DNA from: Streptomyces formicae | GTDB lineage: Bacteria; Actinomycetota; Actinomycetes; Streptomycetales; Streptomycetaceae | NCBI RefSeq assembly: GCF_022647665.1 | Contig: NZ_CP071872.1 | Coordinates: forward strand, 3,472,001-3,536,000 | DNA: 64,000 nucleotides | Reading direction: 5' to 3' | Shown here: in pieces, positions 16,083 through 25,867 of the stretch | How positions within the stretch are numbered: position 1 is the stretch's first letter | Layout: each line of letters opens with the position of its first letter | The notes under the pieces: generated by a model | Told to the model about the DNA's origin: nothing | The model's input: only the letters and a program-made list of their open reading frames with translations | Databases searched by the model: none | Translations under genes and position numbers: made by a program

Positions 16083-17642
16083 ATGCCCCTGAACCGTCGC
16101 GACCTGCTCAGATCCGCCGCCGTGGCCGGCGCGCTGGGCGCGGTCTGGCCGCTGAGCGCGAAGCTCTCCCCGGCCCAGGCCCTGGAGGCCGCCCAGGCGT
16201 TGGGAGCGTCGTACGATCCTGCGCCGTTCACGCTGGGGGTCGCCTCCGGCGACCCGCTCCAGCACTCGGTCTCGCTGTGGACCCGGCTCGCCCCGGAGCC
16301 GCTCGCGGACGAGCAGCCGCTGCCGGACGCCGTGCCGGTGCGGTGGGTCGTCGCCACCGACCGGGAGCTGCGGCGGAAGGTCGCGGGAGGCACCGTCGCG
16401 GCGACCGCGGCGCAGGGCCACAGCGTGCACGTCGACGTGCACGGACTGGAGCCGGGCAGGCGGTACTACTACGCGTTCAGCGCGCTCGGCAGGACCAGCC
16501 GGCTCGGCCGCACCAGGACCGCGCCGGCCCGGCACGTCGACCGGGTCCGGTTCGCCACGGCCAACTGCCAGCACTTCGCCCACGGTTACTACACGGCACT
16601 GCGCGGCATCGCCCACGAGGACGTCGACTTCGTCATCCACCTCGGTGACTACATCTACGAGAACGGCAACTACTCCGGCACCGTGCGCGACCACGAGGGG
16701 CCCGAGGTGCTCGACCTCGTCTCCTACCGGCGCCGGCACGCCCTCTACAAGGGCGACCCGGACCTCCGCGCCGCCCATGCCGCCCACCCGTGGTACCTCA
16801 CCTGGGACAACCACGAGGTGCAGGGCTACTACGACGGCCGCGACGACGCCGCGTTCCTGGCCCGCCGGGACGCCGCCTACCAGGCGTGGTACGAGCACAT
16901 GCCCCACCGCATGGTGGGCAGCGACCCCGTACCGCACCAGCAGATCCACCGCCGCCGGAACTGGGGCGACCTGCTGGACCTGACCGTCCTCGACCTGCGG
17001 CAGTACCGCAACCGGGCCGACCGCGCGGACAGCACCATCCTCGGCGCCGAGCAGCGCGACTGGCTCCTCGACCAGGCGCGCAGCGCCCGCGGCTGGCACT
17101 GCTGGGCCAACTCGATCATGCTGTCCAAGCTGGACAACCCCGGTGGCGACTACTACTACGACATGCAGTGGGACGGCTACCGGGCCGAGCGCACCGAGGT
17201 GCTCTCGGAGCTGCACGGGCTCGGGGTCGAGGACTTCGTCGTCGTCACCGGCGACTGGCACTCGGCCTTCGTGGACGACATCCGCCCGGACTTCGACAAC
17301 CCCGACTCGCCCGTGATCGGCACCGAGTTCACCGCCCACTCGGTCACCTCGGACTCGTACGGTCCCGAGTGGAACGCCGAGCGCGGTCCGGAGATCGGGC
17401 GCATCAACCCGCATCTCCAGTACTTCGAGGGCGACCGCTACGGATACGACGTCCACGAGGTCACCGCGCGCCGCTGGACGACGGAGATGCGGGTGATCAC
17501 CGACCGCCGGGACCCCGCCGCCAGGGTCACGACGCTGACCAGGTTCCACGTCGACCGCGGCCGGGTCGGTGCGTACGAGGACAAGCGGACCGCGACGTCG
17601 CCGGCCCAGTACCGGCGCAGCCCCGCCGCCGACCGGCCGTAG
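16083..17642 (+). CDS. phoD: Tat-exported PhoD-family alkaline phosphatase
   Basis: A 519-residue exported phosphatase/phosphodiesterase of the PhoD metallophosphatase family, releasing phosphate from organic esters outside the cell. The twin-arginine signal is NRRDLLRSAAVAGALG at the N-terminus. An N-terminal Fn3-like domain (FTLGVASGDPLQHSVSLWTRL) precedes the catalytic core, whose metal ligands appear in ATANCQ, IHLGDYIYENG, WDNHEVQGYY and GDWHSAF. ATG 16083 has GGAGG nine bases upstream. Degenerate GTTCACC-like repeats just upstream hint at PhoP control. A perfect 10-bp inverted repeat downstream separates it from the convergent lyase gene. The length agrees with family members. Confidence 0.92.
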   Translation: MPLNRRDLLRSAAVAGALGAVWPLSAKLSPAQALEAAQALGASYDPAPFTLGVASGDPLQHSVSLWTRLAPEPLADEQPLPDAVPVRWVVATDRELRRKVAGGTVAATAAQGHSVHVDVHGLEPGRRYYYAFSALGRTSRLGRTRTAPARHVDRVRFATANCQHFAHGYYTALRGIAHEDVDFVIHLGDYIYENGNYSGTVRDHEGPEVLDLVSYRRRHALYKGDPDLRAAHAAHPWYLTWDNHEVQGYYDGRDDAAFLARRDAAYQAWYEHMPHRMVGSDPVPHQQIHRRRNWGDLLDLTVLDLRQYRNRADRADSTILGAEQRDWLLDQARSARGWHCWANSIMLSKLDNPGGDYYYDMQWDGYRAERTEVLSELHGLGVEDFVVVTGDWHSAFVDDIRPDFDNPDSPVIGTEFTAHSVTSDSYGPEWNAERGPEIGRINPHLQYFEGDRYGYDVHEVTARRWTTEMRVITDRRDPAARVTTLTRFHVDRGRVGAYEDKRTATSPAQYRRSPAADRP

Positions 17643-17671
17643 GGCTCGCGATCAGGGGCAGGGTCGGCCGA

Positions 17672-17703
17672 GGGGGAGTCCCGCAGTTCCGCCGGACTCC
17701 CCC
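17672..17703. terminator. bidirectional hairpin terminator
   Basis: GGGGGAGTCC and GGACTCCCCC are perfect 10-bp arms around a 12-base loop, between the stops of the convergent PhoD gene (17642) and the lyase gene (17711). Confidence 0.7.
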
Positions 17704-17710
17704 AGGAGCC

Positions 17711-18436
17711 TCAGTCGACGTCGGCGTAGGCGGTGCCGAGCTTGAGGCTGTCGATGCGGTTGACGACCTCGCTGTCCGGGTGGTCGCGGTCGTACACGCC
17801 CCACTTGGGCTCGTTGGCGCTGTCCCAGGTGCGGCCTGTGTAACGGGTGGAGCCGTTGGTGAAGGTCTGCTTCACACCGTCGAACCACAGCTCGGTCCAG
17901 CCGCCGGTGGCCGAGTCCGAGGTGTGGATCGCCAGGACGAAGCGGTGCCAGTCCCAAGCCGCGACCGGGGCGGACCAGATGGTGTGCCAGGCCGCGTCCG
18001 TTCCGACGTACACCAGGTTCACGCGGTCGTTGTCGACCGTCATCAGCAGCGGGTAGTTCTGGGTGGCGTTGGGATACGACTTCCACTGGAAGACGACGAA
18101 GTCGCCGGTGGGCAGGCTCGTGTGGGAGAGCTTGCTCTCCCAGCCCAGGTAGTACGTGCTGTTGTTCTGGAACGCGTACTTCGTGCCGCCGACCCTGATG
18201 CCGCGCGACTCGCAGCGGTCGAGGCCGACCGCCTTGGTGTAGCGCCAGACCGTGCCGTGACCGTCGGTCTGGGCGGCGCCGACGACGCCGCCGGGCGCGG
18301 GGCATTCGATGTTCCCGAAGACGCCTGTCCCTTGGGAGGCTTCGCCGTCCCACGTCACCGACGCACTGGCGGGCGAGGCGGTGAGCAGGGTCCAGGCGGC
18401 GACGGCCGGCAGGACGGCGAGGAATCGCTTGCGCAT
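17711..18436 (-). CDS. secreted heparin-lyase-I-like polysaccharide lyase
   Basis: A 241-residue protein with a classical Sec signal (MRKRFLAVLPAVAAWTLLTASPASAS). The mature part has the jelly-roll pattern of the 'heparin lyase I family' polysaccharide lyases found widely in Streptomyces: WRYTKAVGLDRCESRG, YYLGWESKLSH, FVVFQWKSYPN, an internal VAAWDWHRFVLAIHTSD, then GWTELWFDGVKQTF and YDSxNEPKWGVY-like and DSLKLGTAY segments. Acidic and basic residues expected at the groove are present, but the exact substrate (a uronic-acid polymer) cannot be fixed. It lies between the PhoD and GH29 genes and may work with the latter on decorated glycans. Confidence 0.72.
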   Translation of the reverse strand: MRKRFLAVLPAVAAWTLLTASPASASVTWDGEASQGTGVFGNIECPAPGGVVGAAQTDGHGTVWRYTKAVGLDRCESRGIRVGGTKYAFQNNSTYYLGWESKLSHTSLPTGDFVVFQWKSYPNATQNYPLLMTVDNDRVNLVYVGTDAAWHTIWSAPVAAWDWHRFVLAIHTSDSATGGWTELWFDGVKQTFTNGSTRYTGRTWDSANEPKWGVYDRDHPDSEVVNRIDSLKLGTAYADVD

Positions 18437-18506
18437 GACGAGTACCTTTCGCGTGACGGCGGGGGAGGGGGAGTCGCTCGCGAAACCGTCCCGGAGAGCG
18501 GCCGGT

Positions 18507-20438
18507 TCAGGAGGGGGAGAGCTGGGTCCTGGGGACGATGACCTGCTCCATGCTCGGGCTGGACCAGAACAGCTTCATGTGCGCCTCGCCCGTCTGCTCC
18601 GTGTGCTCGACCCTGATCGCGTACTTCTGCCCGGCCTGGAGGCCGGTGACCGTGGCCTTGTTCACCTGCGGCACATGGGGCGTGGTGTTGTCGATGACGA
18701 GTTGGCCGTCGACCCAGAGCCGGACCGTGTCGTCGGAGAGGGTGGTGAAGGTGAGCGGCTCGCTGTAGCGGGGCTGTACGAAGCCCGTCCAGCGGGTGGC
18801 GAAGTTGTCGGCGGGGATGCCGGCGGCCGGTGAGCCGTCGAAGCGGTACGCCTTGTTGACCGTGGGGTCGGTCGTGGTGGCCGCCGGGGTGCCGGAGAAG
18901 GAGGTGTTGGCGAAGGACTCGGCCTTCAGCCCCGTGCCGCTGCCCGGCGCCGTGGGCGAAGGGGGCGTGATCGACAGCTCGATGACCGAGGCCGCGCCGT
19001 CCACGGGCCCGCCGGAGGGCTTGAGGTCGAAGCCGTCACCCGCCTTGGTGACGGTCACGGTCCCCGAACTGTTCAGCACCCGGGCGCTGTTGACCGTGAA
19101 CGGCACCTTGGCGGTGAGGTGCAGCGCTTGCCCGGCCGCGGGCCAGGAGGGCGTGAACACCGACGCGTACAGCTTGGCGTGGCCCTTGCGGGCGACCGCG
19201 CCCCAGGCGGGGTCGGCGACGAGGCCGGTGGCGCCGCCCGTGCCGTAGACGGCCGAGCCCTGCCCGGCGGTGCTCAGCCAGCGGCCCACGTCGTCGAGCC
19301 GGTCGAGCGAGGCCGCGGGGACCCGGCCGAGCTTGTCCGGGCCGACGTTGAGCAGGTAGTTGCCGCTGCGGCCGGAGATGTCGAGCAGGTTCTGCACGAC
19401 GGTCGTGGCGGTCTTCCAGTCGGTGTCGTGCTTCGCGTAACCCCAGCTGTTGTTGAGGGTCATGCAGCTCTCCCACAGCTGGCCGTCGACCGGCGCGCCG
19501 GGGATGGTCTGCTCGGGGGTGCCGTAGTCGCCGTCGACGACTCGCCGCTTGCCGACCCGGTTGTTGATGACCAGGCCCGGGTCGAGGCCGCGCAGGTACG
19601 TCTCCAGCTCGGCGCCGTCCTGGCGCGACCAGCGGTTGACCGGGTTGTCGGTGTCCCACTCGCCGTCGAACCAGAGCAGCGCCGGGTCGTAGTTGTCGAT
19701 CAGCTCCTTGAGCTGCGCGTACATTCGGGTGCGGTACTTCGGGAAGGTGTCGGCGTTCGGGAAGTCCGGGTCGTGCCAGTCCCAGATCGAGTAGTAGAAG
19801 CCGAGCTTGATCCCCTGGGCGTCCGCGGCGGTCTTGAGCTCGGCGAGGATGTCGCGGTCCGGGCTGAAGGAGGAGTGGTCGCGCAGGTTCCAGGTGTTCT
19901 GCTTCGTCGGCCACATCGCGTATCCGTCATGGTGCTTGGACGTGATCACGATGTACTTCTGGCCGGCGTTCTTCGCCGCCGAGACGATGGCCTGGGCGTC
20001 GAAGGCGGAGGGGTTGAACTGGCGCGCGGCCGTCTCGTACGCGGCCGTCGGGATGGCGCAGGACCGCTTGATCCACTCGGCGTTGCGGCAGACGGTGCCG
20101 TCGGGGCGGGTGTACTCGCCCTCGTACTGCGAGTAGGCACCGAAGTGGATGAACATCCCGAACTTGGCGTCGCGGAACCAGGCCGTGCGGGAGGACGTGA
20201 AGGGGTCGTCGGTGGCGTGGTTCGTCCCCGGGCCCGCCGCTGAGGCCGGCCCGGCGGTCACGGCGGGGGCGGTGACGGCCAGCAGGACGGCGCCGAGCAG
20301 AAGCGACAGTGACCGTACGGGCCGGAGGGATCTCGTCCGGGCAGGGCACGCAGGGCATGCAGGGCACGCGTGGCACGCATGGCGGCTCCAGTGATGGTGG
20401 GGGGAGAGCTGTGCGCGACAGGCGTCCACCCATCGCAT
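18507..20438 (-). CDS. secreted GH29 alpha-L-fucosidase with C-terminal PA14 domain
   Basis: An exported alpha-L-fucosidase. The GH29 barrel starts at WFRDAKFGMFIHFG and includes YIVITSKHHDGYAMW, GFYYSIWDWHDPDF and LLWFDGEWDTDNP, whose Asp (about 256) is the family nucleophile; it continues with ESCMTLNNSWGY and GNYLLNVGPDKLG. A beta domain follows, then a PA14 domain (about 505-643; ADNFATRWTGFVQP ... LWVDGQLVID) that may bind sugar. The N-terminus is odd. The only in-frame starts (ATG 20438, GTG 20429) give a Cys/His-rich leader, while the ATG with a perfect GGAG site (20380) reads four 9-bp units (RAT-RAL-HAL-RAL) in another frame. One missing base before about 20341 would join it to the signal peptide VRSLSLLLGAVLLAV. 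Confidence 0.85.
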   Translation of the reverse strand: MRWVDACRAQLSPHHHWSRHACHACPACPACPARTRSLRPVRSLSLLLGAVLLAVTAPAVTAGPASAAGPGTNHATDDPFTSSRTAWFRDAKFGMFIHFGAYSQYEGEYTRPDGTVCRNAEWIKRSCAIPTAAYETAARQFNPSAFDAQAIVSAAKNAGQKYIVITSKHHDGYAMWPTKQNTWNLRDHSSFSPDRDILAELKTAADAQGIKLGFYYSIWDWHDPDFPNADTFPKYRTRMYAQLKELIDNYDPALLWFDGEWDTDNPVNRWSRQDGAELETYLRGLDPGLVINNRVGKRRVVDGDYGTPEQTIPGAPVDGQLWESCMTLNNSWGYAKHDTDWKTATTVVQNLLDISGRSGNYLLNVGPDKLGRVPAASLDRLDDVGRWLSTAGQGSAVYGTGGATGLVADPAWGAVARKGHAKLYASVFTPSWPAAGQALHLTAKVPFTVNSARVLNSSGTVTVTKAGDGFDLKPSGGPVDGAASVIELSITPPSPTAPGSGTGLKAESFANTSFSGTPAATTTDPTVNKAYRFDGSPAAGIPADNFATRWTGFVQPRYSEPLTFTTLSDDTVRLWVDGQLVIDNTTPHVPQVNKATVTGLQAGQKYAIRVEHTEQTGEAHMKLFWSSPSMEQVIVPRTQLSPS

Positions 20439-20606
20439 CGTGCAGGATGGACTGGCAAAAGATCGGACGTCAATGCCTTCAGCACGACTAATGTGGCGTG
20501 CTGTTGCATCCTCTCGGAGGCATTCATCCGATGACAGAGATCGTCCTCGTCGTGAGACCGCTTTCTGCCCGTACCCTGCGTCCGCGGGGGATGGGAGAGG
20601 GACATC

Positions 20607-21608
20607 ATGCTGGAGGCGGTGGGCCTTTCGGCCGCCGAGACCGAGGTGTACCGCGCGCTCGTCGTCGCCACCACGGCGTCGGCGCGGGAGATGGCCGGCA
20701 CGACGGGCCTGGACGAGGCGACCGCGCAGCGGCTGCTCGTCGCCCTGGAGGAAAAGGGGCTGGTGCGCGGGGTGGAGGGAGCCGCCGGGCGGTTCGCAGC
20801 CAACCCGCCCGACGTGGCGCTCCTTCCGCGCGTCGAACGCCGGGCAGGCGACCTCGACAAAGCCAGGGCCGCCGTGTCCGACCTCATGGAGACCTACCGC
20901 CGCAGCGCCTGGACGCGCGGCGCGGGCGCGGTGGTCGAGATCGTCACCGGCGCCGGAGCGCTGCGCCAGCGGCTGCGGCAGGTCCAGGACGGCGCACGCC
21001 ACGAACTGCTGTGGTTCTGCAAGGCGCAGTACGTCGCGATGCCGTCGGGGACCAACCGGGCCGAGTTCGACGCCCTCGCGCGCGGCGTCGGCTACCGGGT
21101 CCTGTACGAGCAGGCGTTCTTCGACGACTCCGGAGCGGTTGACAACGTAGTCAGGGCCGTGCGGGCGGGGGAGGCCGCCCGTGCCGTGCCCGCGCTGCCG
21201 CTGCGGATGGCGATCGCCGACCGCAGTCTGGCCGTCTGCCCCCTGGCACCGGCCGGTCCGGCGGGCCATCCGGGCGAGGTGACGGCGGCCGTCGTCCGGG
21301 GGAGCAGTCTGCTGGAGGCGCTCGTCGCGCTGTTCGAACGCTACTGGGAGGTCGGGGCACCGCTGCGGGTGACCCCGGAGGGCCGGATCGGCGAGACGGG
21401 GCTGTCGGCCGACTCCGCCTCACTCACCCCCGAGGACCAGCATCTGCTGTCGCTGATGGTCGCGGGCCTCACCGACGAGTCGATCGCCGGTCAGCTCGGT
21501 GTCAGCAAGCGCACCGTCCAGCGGCGCATCCAGGGCCTGATGAACCTCGCAGGCGTCGCGACCCGGATGCAGCTCGGCTGGCAGGCCGCACGCCGTAACT
21601 GGATCTGA
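20607..21608 (+). CDS. transcriptional regulator with N-terminal TrmB-type and C-terminal LuxR-type HTH
   Basis: A 333-residue regulator. The first 65 residues (LEAVGLSAAETEVYRALVV ... LDEATAQRLLVALEEKGLV) are a TrmB/winged-helix module of the kind that opens this family of Streptomyces regulators. The middle (about 100-240) is a phospholipase-D-like or ligand-binding fold, and the end is a LuxR-type HTH (LTPEDQHLLSLMVAGLTDESIAGQLGVSKRTVQRRIQGLM). It is transcribed away from the GH29 fucosidase across 225 bp, so local control of that gene, possibly by a fucose-derived ligand, is the simplest inference. The start at 20607 is an ATG reading MLEAVGLS, right at the first helix. A perfect hairpin terminator follows. 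Confidence 0.8.
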   Translation: MLEAVGLSAAETEVYRALVVATTASAREMAGTTGLDEATAQRLLVALEEKGLVRGVEGAAGRFAANPPDVALLPRVERRAGDLDKARAAVSDLMETYRRSAWTRGAGAVVEIVTGAGALRQRLRQVQDGARHELLWFCKAQYVAMPSGTNRAEFDALARGVGYRVLYEQAFFDDSGAVDNVVRAVRAGEAARAVPALPLRMAIADRSLAVCPLAPAGPAGHPGEVTAAVVRGSSLLEALVALFERYWEVGAPLRVTPEGRIGETGLSADSASLTPEDQHLLSLMVAGLTDESIAGQLGVSKRTVQRRIQGLMNLAGVATRMQLGWQAARRNWI

Positions 21609-21623
21609 CCGCGAACGTGCGAA

Positions 21624-21652
21624 GGTGCGGCCGGCGCTCCGCCGGCCGCACC
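21624..21652. terminator. perfect 13-bp hairpin terminator
   Basis: GGTGCGGCCGGCG and CGCCGGCCGCACC pair completely around a three-base loop, 16 bases after the regulator's stop and before the convergent subtilase. Confidence 0.75.
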
Positions 21653-21725
21653 CCCTTCCGGGCGGCGCCGTGATGCCCGCCCCCACGCGGGCGATCACGT
21701 CACCCACACCACCCGGGGCCGGCGG

Positions 21726-24700
21726 CTACCGCACGCCGAACGCGCGGACCACCGTCTGCTCGACCGCGTTGCCCCCGCCGTCCCACGCCTTGACGCGCAG
21801 GGTGACGGCGTCCGCGTGGCGCAGTACGGAACGGTCCAGCCGCAGCTCATACGTGCCGTTCCCGCGAGCCGAGACCGGCACCGACGTCCAGCGCGCCCCG
21901 TCGTCGACCGACGCCCACACACGCATACCGGCGACACGCGGACCCGTCCAGCCGTCCTGGTGGCGCGCCGTCACGCGGATCTTCGCCCCCGAACCGTCCA
22001 CCTGATTGAGGGTGTTCACCGGTACGTCGTAGTCGAGCAGCACCAGCGGCAGCAGCTCCTCCTCGCCCGCCGCCGGCGGCGCCGAGCGGAACGCCCACGA
22101 GGTGTCGGTCCTCGTCGAGAACGCCCAGGCGGCGGAGGAACGGGAGGTCTCCACCCGCAGCCGGTACGGTCCCTCGCCCGAACCGGCGGGGAAGGTGCCC
22201 CGCGGGGCGGTCCCGTCCGCGAGCAGTGCGTCGCCGCGGTACAGGCGGGTGCGCACCTCGTCGGTCCCGTCGTCACCGGAGAAGCCGTAGTGGCGTGCGC
22301 CGCCGTCGGTCAGCTCCGCGAGCCGCAGGTCGAGGGTGTCGCCCGTGCGCACCGAGCGGAACTCCGGGTTCCCGGCCGGTGCCGTCGGCCGGACCACCGA
22401 CCCGAACCAGTCCTCCCGCAGCCGCTGACCGGCGACGTGCTGATGCAGACCGCCCGTCATGCCGCCGCTGAGGGAGAACATGGTGCTCCACGGCGGCTGG
22501 TGGGTGACCCGCTGCAGCCACAGCGTGTCGCCCGCGGTGACCGTCTCCGTCCGGGTCGACGGCAGTTTCACGAACGACTGGTTGTCCATCAAGAACGACG
22601 TGCCCTGCCAGGGCCGCCAGGCGAACCGCTGCTCACCGGTCCAGGTCACGGCGCCGGGCCGGTGGTAGGCGGACTCGACCGTCGCCGTGCCGGACGACCC
22701 CACGCGGTAGGACAGCCGGGCCGGCACGGCGTCCTTCTCGACGAGCGCCAGGTCGTACAGGTACGGGCTGGCCGAGGTGCCCGAGAGCTCCAGCGTCGAC
22801 GTGCGCTGCCGCTCCAGCACGGTGGCGAGCGCCTCGCCCTGCTCCTGCGGGACGCGCATGGTGATGAGCGGGTCACGCTCGCCCGTCGGGTCCCACGGCT
22901 GCCACACCGGTCCCGGGAACTCGTTGATGATCATCAGTGCCGCGGCCCCGGTCTTCGCCACGGCCTCTGCCTGCTCCGGATAGCCACCGGACGTGCGCAT
23001 CAGCACGGCCTTGCCGCGCAGGTCCCTGCCCGCCAGCGACTCCGGCTCCGCGAAGACGAGCGGCAGTCTGCGCGTCCCGTCCACGGCGGGGGACCAGTTG
23101 TACAGCACGGGGTTCAGCTCCGGAGCGCGCGCGCCCAGGATCCGGGCCTTCAGCCGGGGCGCGACCATCCGCCACCGGGAGTAGAACTCGAAGTCCCCCT
23201 TTGCGACCCGGGCGGTCGGCGTGGCGAACACGGTGCGGACCGAGTCGAATTCGACGGTCGTACTCGCGATCTTCCGGTTCCCGAAGGCCCGGTAGGCACC
23301 GAAGTGGATCATCCCCTGCTGCTCGGACGCCTTGGGCGTGCGCACCTCGATGGGCTTCGCCGTACGGGCGTCGAGGACGATCTCCGTGTCGGATGCCAGC
23401 TTCAGCTCGGGCCGCAGCACCTGCGTGAGGTGCCAGCCCTTCACCTCGTCGCCCGGGACGAGGGCCTTGAAGAAGTAGGTGTCCTCGGGGACCGTCACCT
23501 GGGCCGTGCCGTCCATCCACGGCATGACGGCGCCCAGCACGTCGTAGCGCTGGTCGGAGCCGTACAGCTCGAAGACCGGCACCACCGCGGGGCGGCCCTC
23601 GCGGTCGACGAACCGCAGCGTCAGCGTCCGCATGGCGCCGCGGACCGTCAGCGCGACGGCGGTGTGCACGGCGGCCGTGCCGTCGTCCGGCACCGCCGTC
23701 AGATAGCCGGCCCAGCGGCCCAGCGGCACCCCGGCCGGGCGCGCGGTCACCGGGACGCGGACGGTCTCACCCGGGGCGACGGTGACCGACGACGAGCCGG
23801 CCGTGAACGCGCCGGACGGCGCGGCCGTGCCGTCGTCCTGCTTCATCTCCAGCGACAGCGCGAGACGCACCGGCCGGTCCGAGACGTTGGTGTACGCGAC
23901 GTCCTTCGTCACGCCGGTGCCGTCGGGCTCCTGCACACCGAGGTCCGCGGTCCCGGTGGCGACGACGCCGCGGGCGATCGCTCCGGCCACGTCCAGCCGG
24001 CCGCCGCCCTGCTCGTCCACGCGCTGACCGGCCGCCACCTTCGCCGAGCCGACCAGTGCGTTCTTGATGGCGGCCGCCGTCCACGCCGGATGGCGCTGCG
24101 CCAGCAGGGCTGCGGCGCCTGCGACATGCGGGGTCGCCATCGACGTCCCCGACGCCGCGGTGTACAGCTCGCTCTCCGGGCTGCCCATCCCAGTGCCCGC
24201 CGCCCGCGCGGCGACGATGCCGACGCCCGGCGCCGTCACCTCGGGCTTGACCGCGTCGCCCATGCCGACGGGGCCGCGGCTGGAGAACCCGGCGAGCGTG
24301 TCGTCCCGGTCGACGGCGCCCACGGTCAGGGCGCTCGGGGCCGTGCCCGGCGAGCCGACCGTCTGTGTGCCGGGGCCCTCGTTGCCCGCCGCGACGACGA
24401 ACAGCGCTCCGGTCTCCGCCGTCAGCTCCTCGACCGCGGTCACCAGCGGGTCGTCGTCGGACGCGGGGCCGCCGAGGCTCATGTTGACGATCCGGGCGCC
24501 CGAGCGGGCCGCCCACTCCATCCCGGCGAGGATGTCGGAGTACGCACCGGAGCCGGAGTCGTCCAGCACCTTGCCGATGATCAGGTCGGCGTCGGGCGCG
24601 ACCCCCTTGCGGGTGCCGTCCGACGCGGCGCCCGAACCGGCGATCGTCGCCGCCACATGGGTGCCGTGGCCGACGAGGTCGCGGGTGCTGTCGCTCGTGC

Positions 24701-25510
24701 TGAAGTTGCGTATCTCGCCCGTCCGGCCCGCGAGATCGGGGTGGGCGGTGTCGATTCCGGTGTCCAGGACGGCGACCTTGACGCCCTTGCCCGTCGACCC
24801 GGTCTTCCAGACCTCGGGGCGCCCACCTGCGCCACGCTGCGGTCGAGCGCGACCCGCACCTTCCGGTCGAGCCAGATCTTCTCCAGCCCGCCGGCCAGCC
24901 GCGGCGCGCCCTGCGCGGTCCGCGAGGCGGCCGTGCCCGGTGCGGCGCTGACGGTGTCCCAGAAGGCGTTCAGCTCGCCCTTCGCCGCGTCGACCGCCAC
25001 ACCGTCGACGCTGTCGAGCACCCGTCGGCGCTCGGTACCGTCCGGGGCGTTGCGTGCGGACGCCTTCGCCGACGTTCCGTAGCGCAGCAGCAGCGGCAGC
25101 TCCTTGGCGCGGGAGTCGTCGTACCCCTGCTCGATCAGGCCGGTGACGTCGAAGAGCGCCGCGTCCAACTGCCCCGAGGAGACGTAGGGAACGGCGCGCA
25201 GTGGGGTGACATGGATCCGGCCGTCGACCTCGCGGGTGCTGAACCCGCCACCTTCCCGTCCGTCCACCGGACGCACACTGGCCACTTGGCGGCCGTCCGC
25301 GTAGCGGCTGACCGTGACACGGTCTCCCGTGATCAGGGTGACCGTGCGGACGGACGGTCGCGGGTCGGCCGCGGTACGGGCCGGTCCCGGCTCCTGGGCT
25401 GCGCCGGGTGCGGCCGTGCCCGTCAGAACCGCCGTGAGGGTGGCGATCGCCACCGTGCGGTGATGCGGCGCGCGGACGGCCCGTCGCCACCAACTGTTCG
25501 TTGATCTCAT
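21726..25510 (-). pseudogene. S8 subtilisin-like serine protease, frameshifted by one base
   Basis: Two overlapping minus-strand frames together encode one large secreted subtilase of about 1260 residues. The first (start 25510) gives a signal peptide, a TLITGDRVTV pro-region and the sequence up to VALDRSVAQVGAP. The second supplies the protease domain: Asp in VAVLDTGID (about 245), His in GHGTHVA (about 285), Ser in GTSMATPHVAGAA (about 456), with a PA-like insert and long C-terminal beta domains. The join is at about 24815-24826: GTGGGCGCCCCGAG should read with one more G/C to keep frame (VGAPEVWKTG). All catalytic residues are intact, so this is either a recent inactivation or a single-base assembly error. 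Confidence 0.85.
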
Positions 25511-25655
25511 GAGCGAACAGAGTGGCGCCGCCCGGGCGGCCCGTCAGCATCCGCGCGTGTCCAGCCCGCGCCAAGTCACCTTTGCGCCACGGTCCCCGGC
25601 CGCGCGGCGTACGGGTCGCCCCGGCCCGCGGGGCGGGACGGGCTCAGGCGCGCTC

Positions 25656-25867
25656 CTAGGCCGTGTGTTCAAAGTCCCGTCTGCCGGGCGACGCCTGGCA
25701 CGCTCCCCCAGGGCTCGCGCCTGGGAGGTGCCCCCACCCTCGTAGCCCTTCGGGCACGGGAGGTGCCCCCACCGCATGGCTCCCTCCTGCGCCTTGCGAT
25801 CGCACGCACCAGACGCCGCCGGGCCCGCCCTTCGGGCGGACGACGCCACTTCGAAGACACTCCCTAG
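25656..25867. mobile_element. MITE-like element with imperfect terminal inverted repeats
   Basis: The left end CTAGGCCGTGTGTTCAAAG and the inverted right end CTAGGGAGTGTCTTCGAAG match at 15 of 19 positions, bounding a 212-bp segment with CTAG at both borders. The inside has no coding sequence. It holds two direct copies of GGGAGGTGCCCCCACC and several hairpins (for example CCCGCCCTTCGGGCGG). Size, ends and lack of a transposase fit a miniature inverted-repeat element mobilised in trans; insertion into a TA or CTAG target is suggested by the borders. Its right border overlaps the stop codon (TAG, 25864-25866) of the neighbouring SpoIIE gene. Confidence 0.7.

Noticed and set aside
25656..25867. 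Short frames in the MITE-like element
   Set aside because: No start with ribosome site and no family match; the inverted ends and internal repeats explain the segment better.
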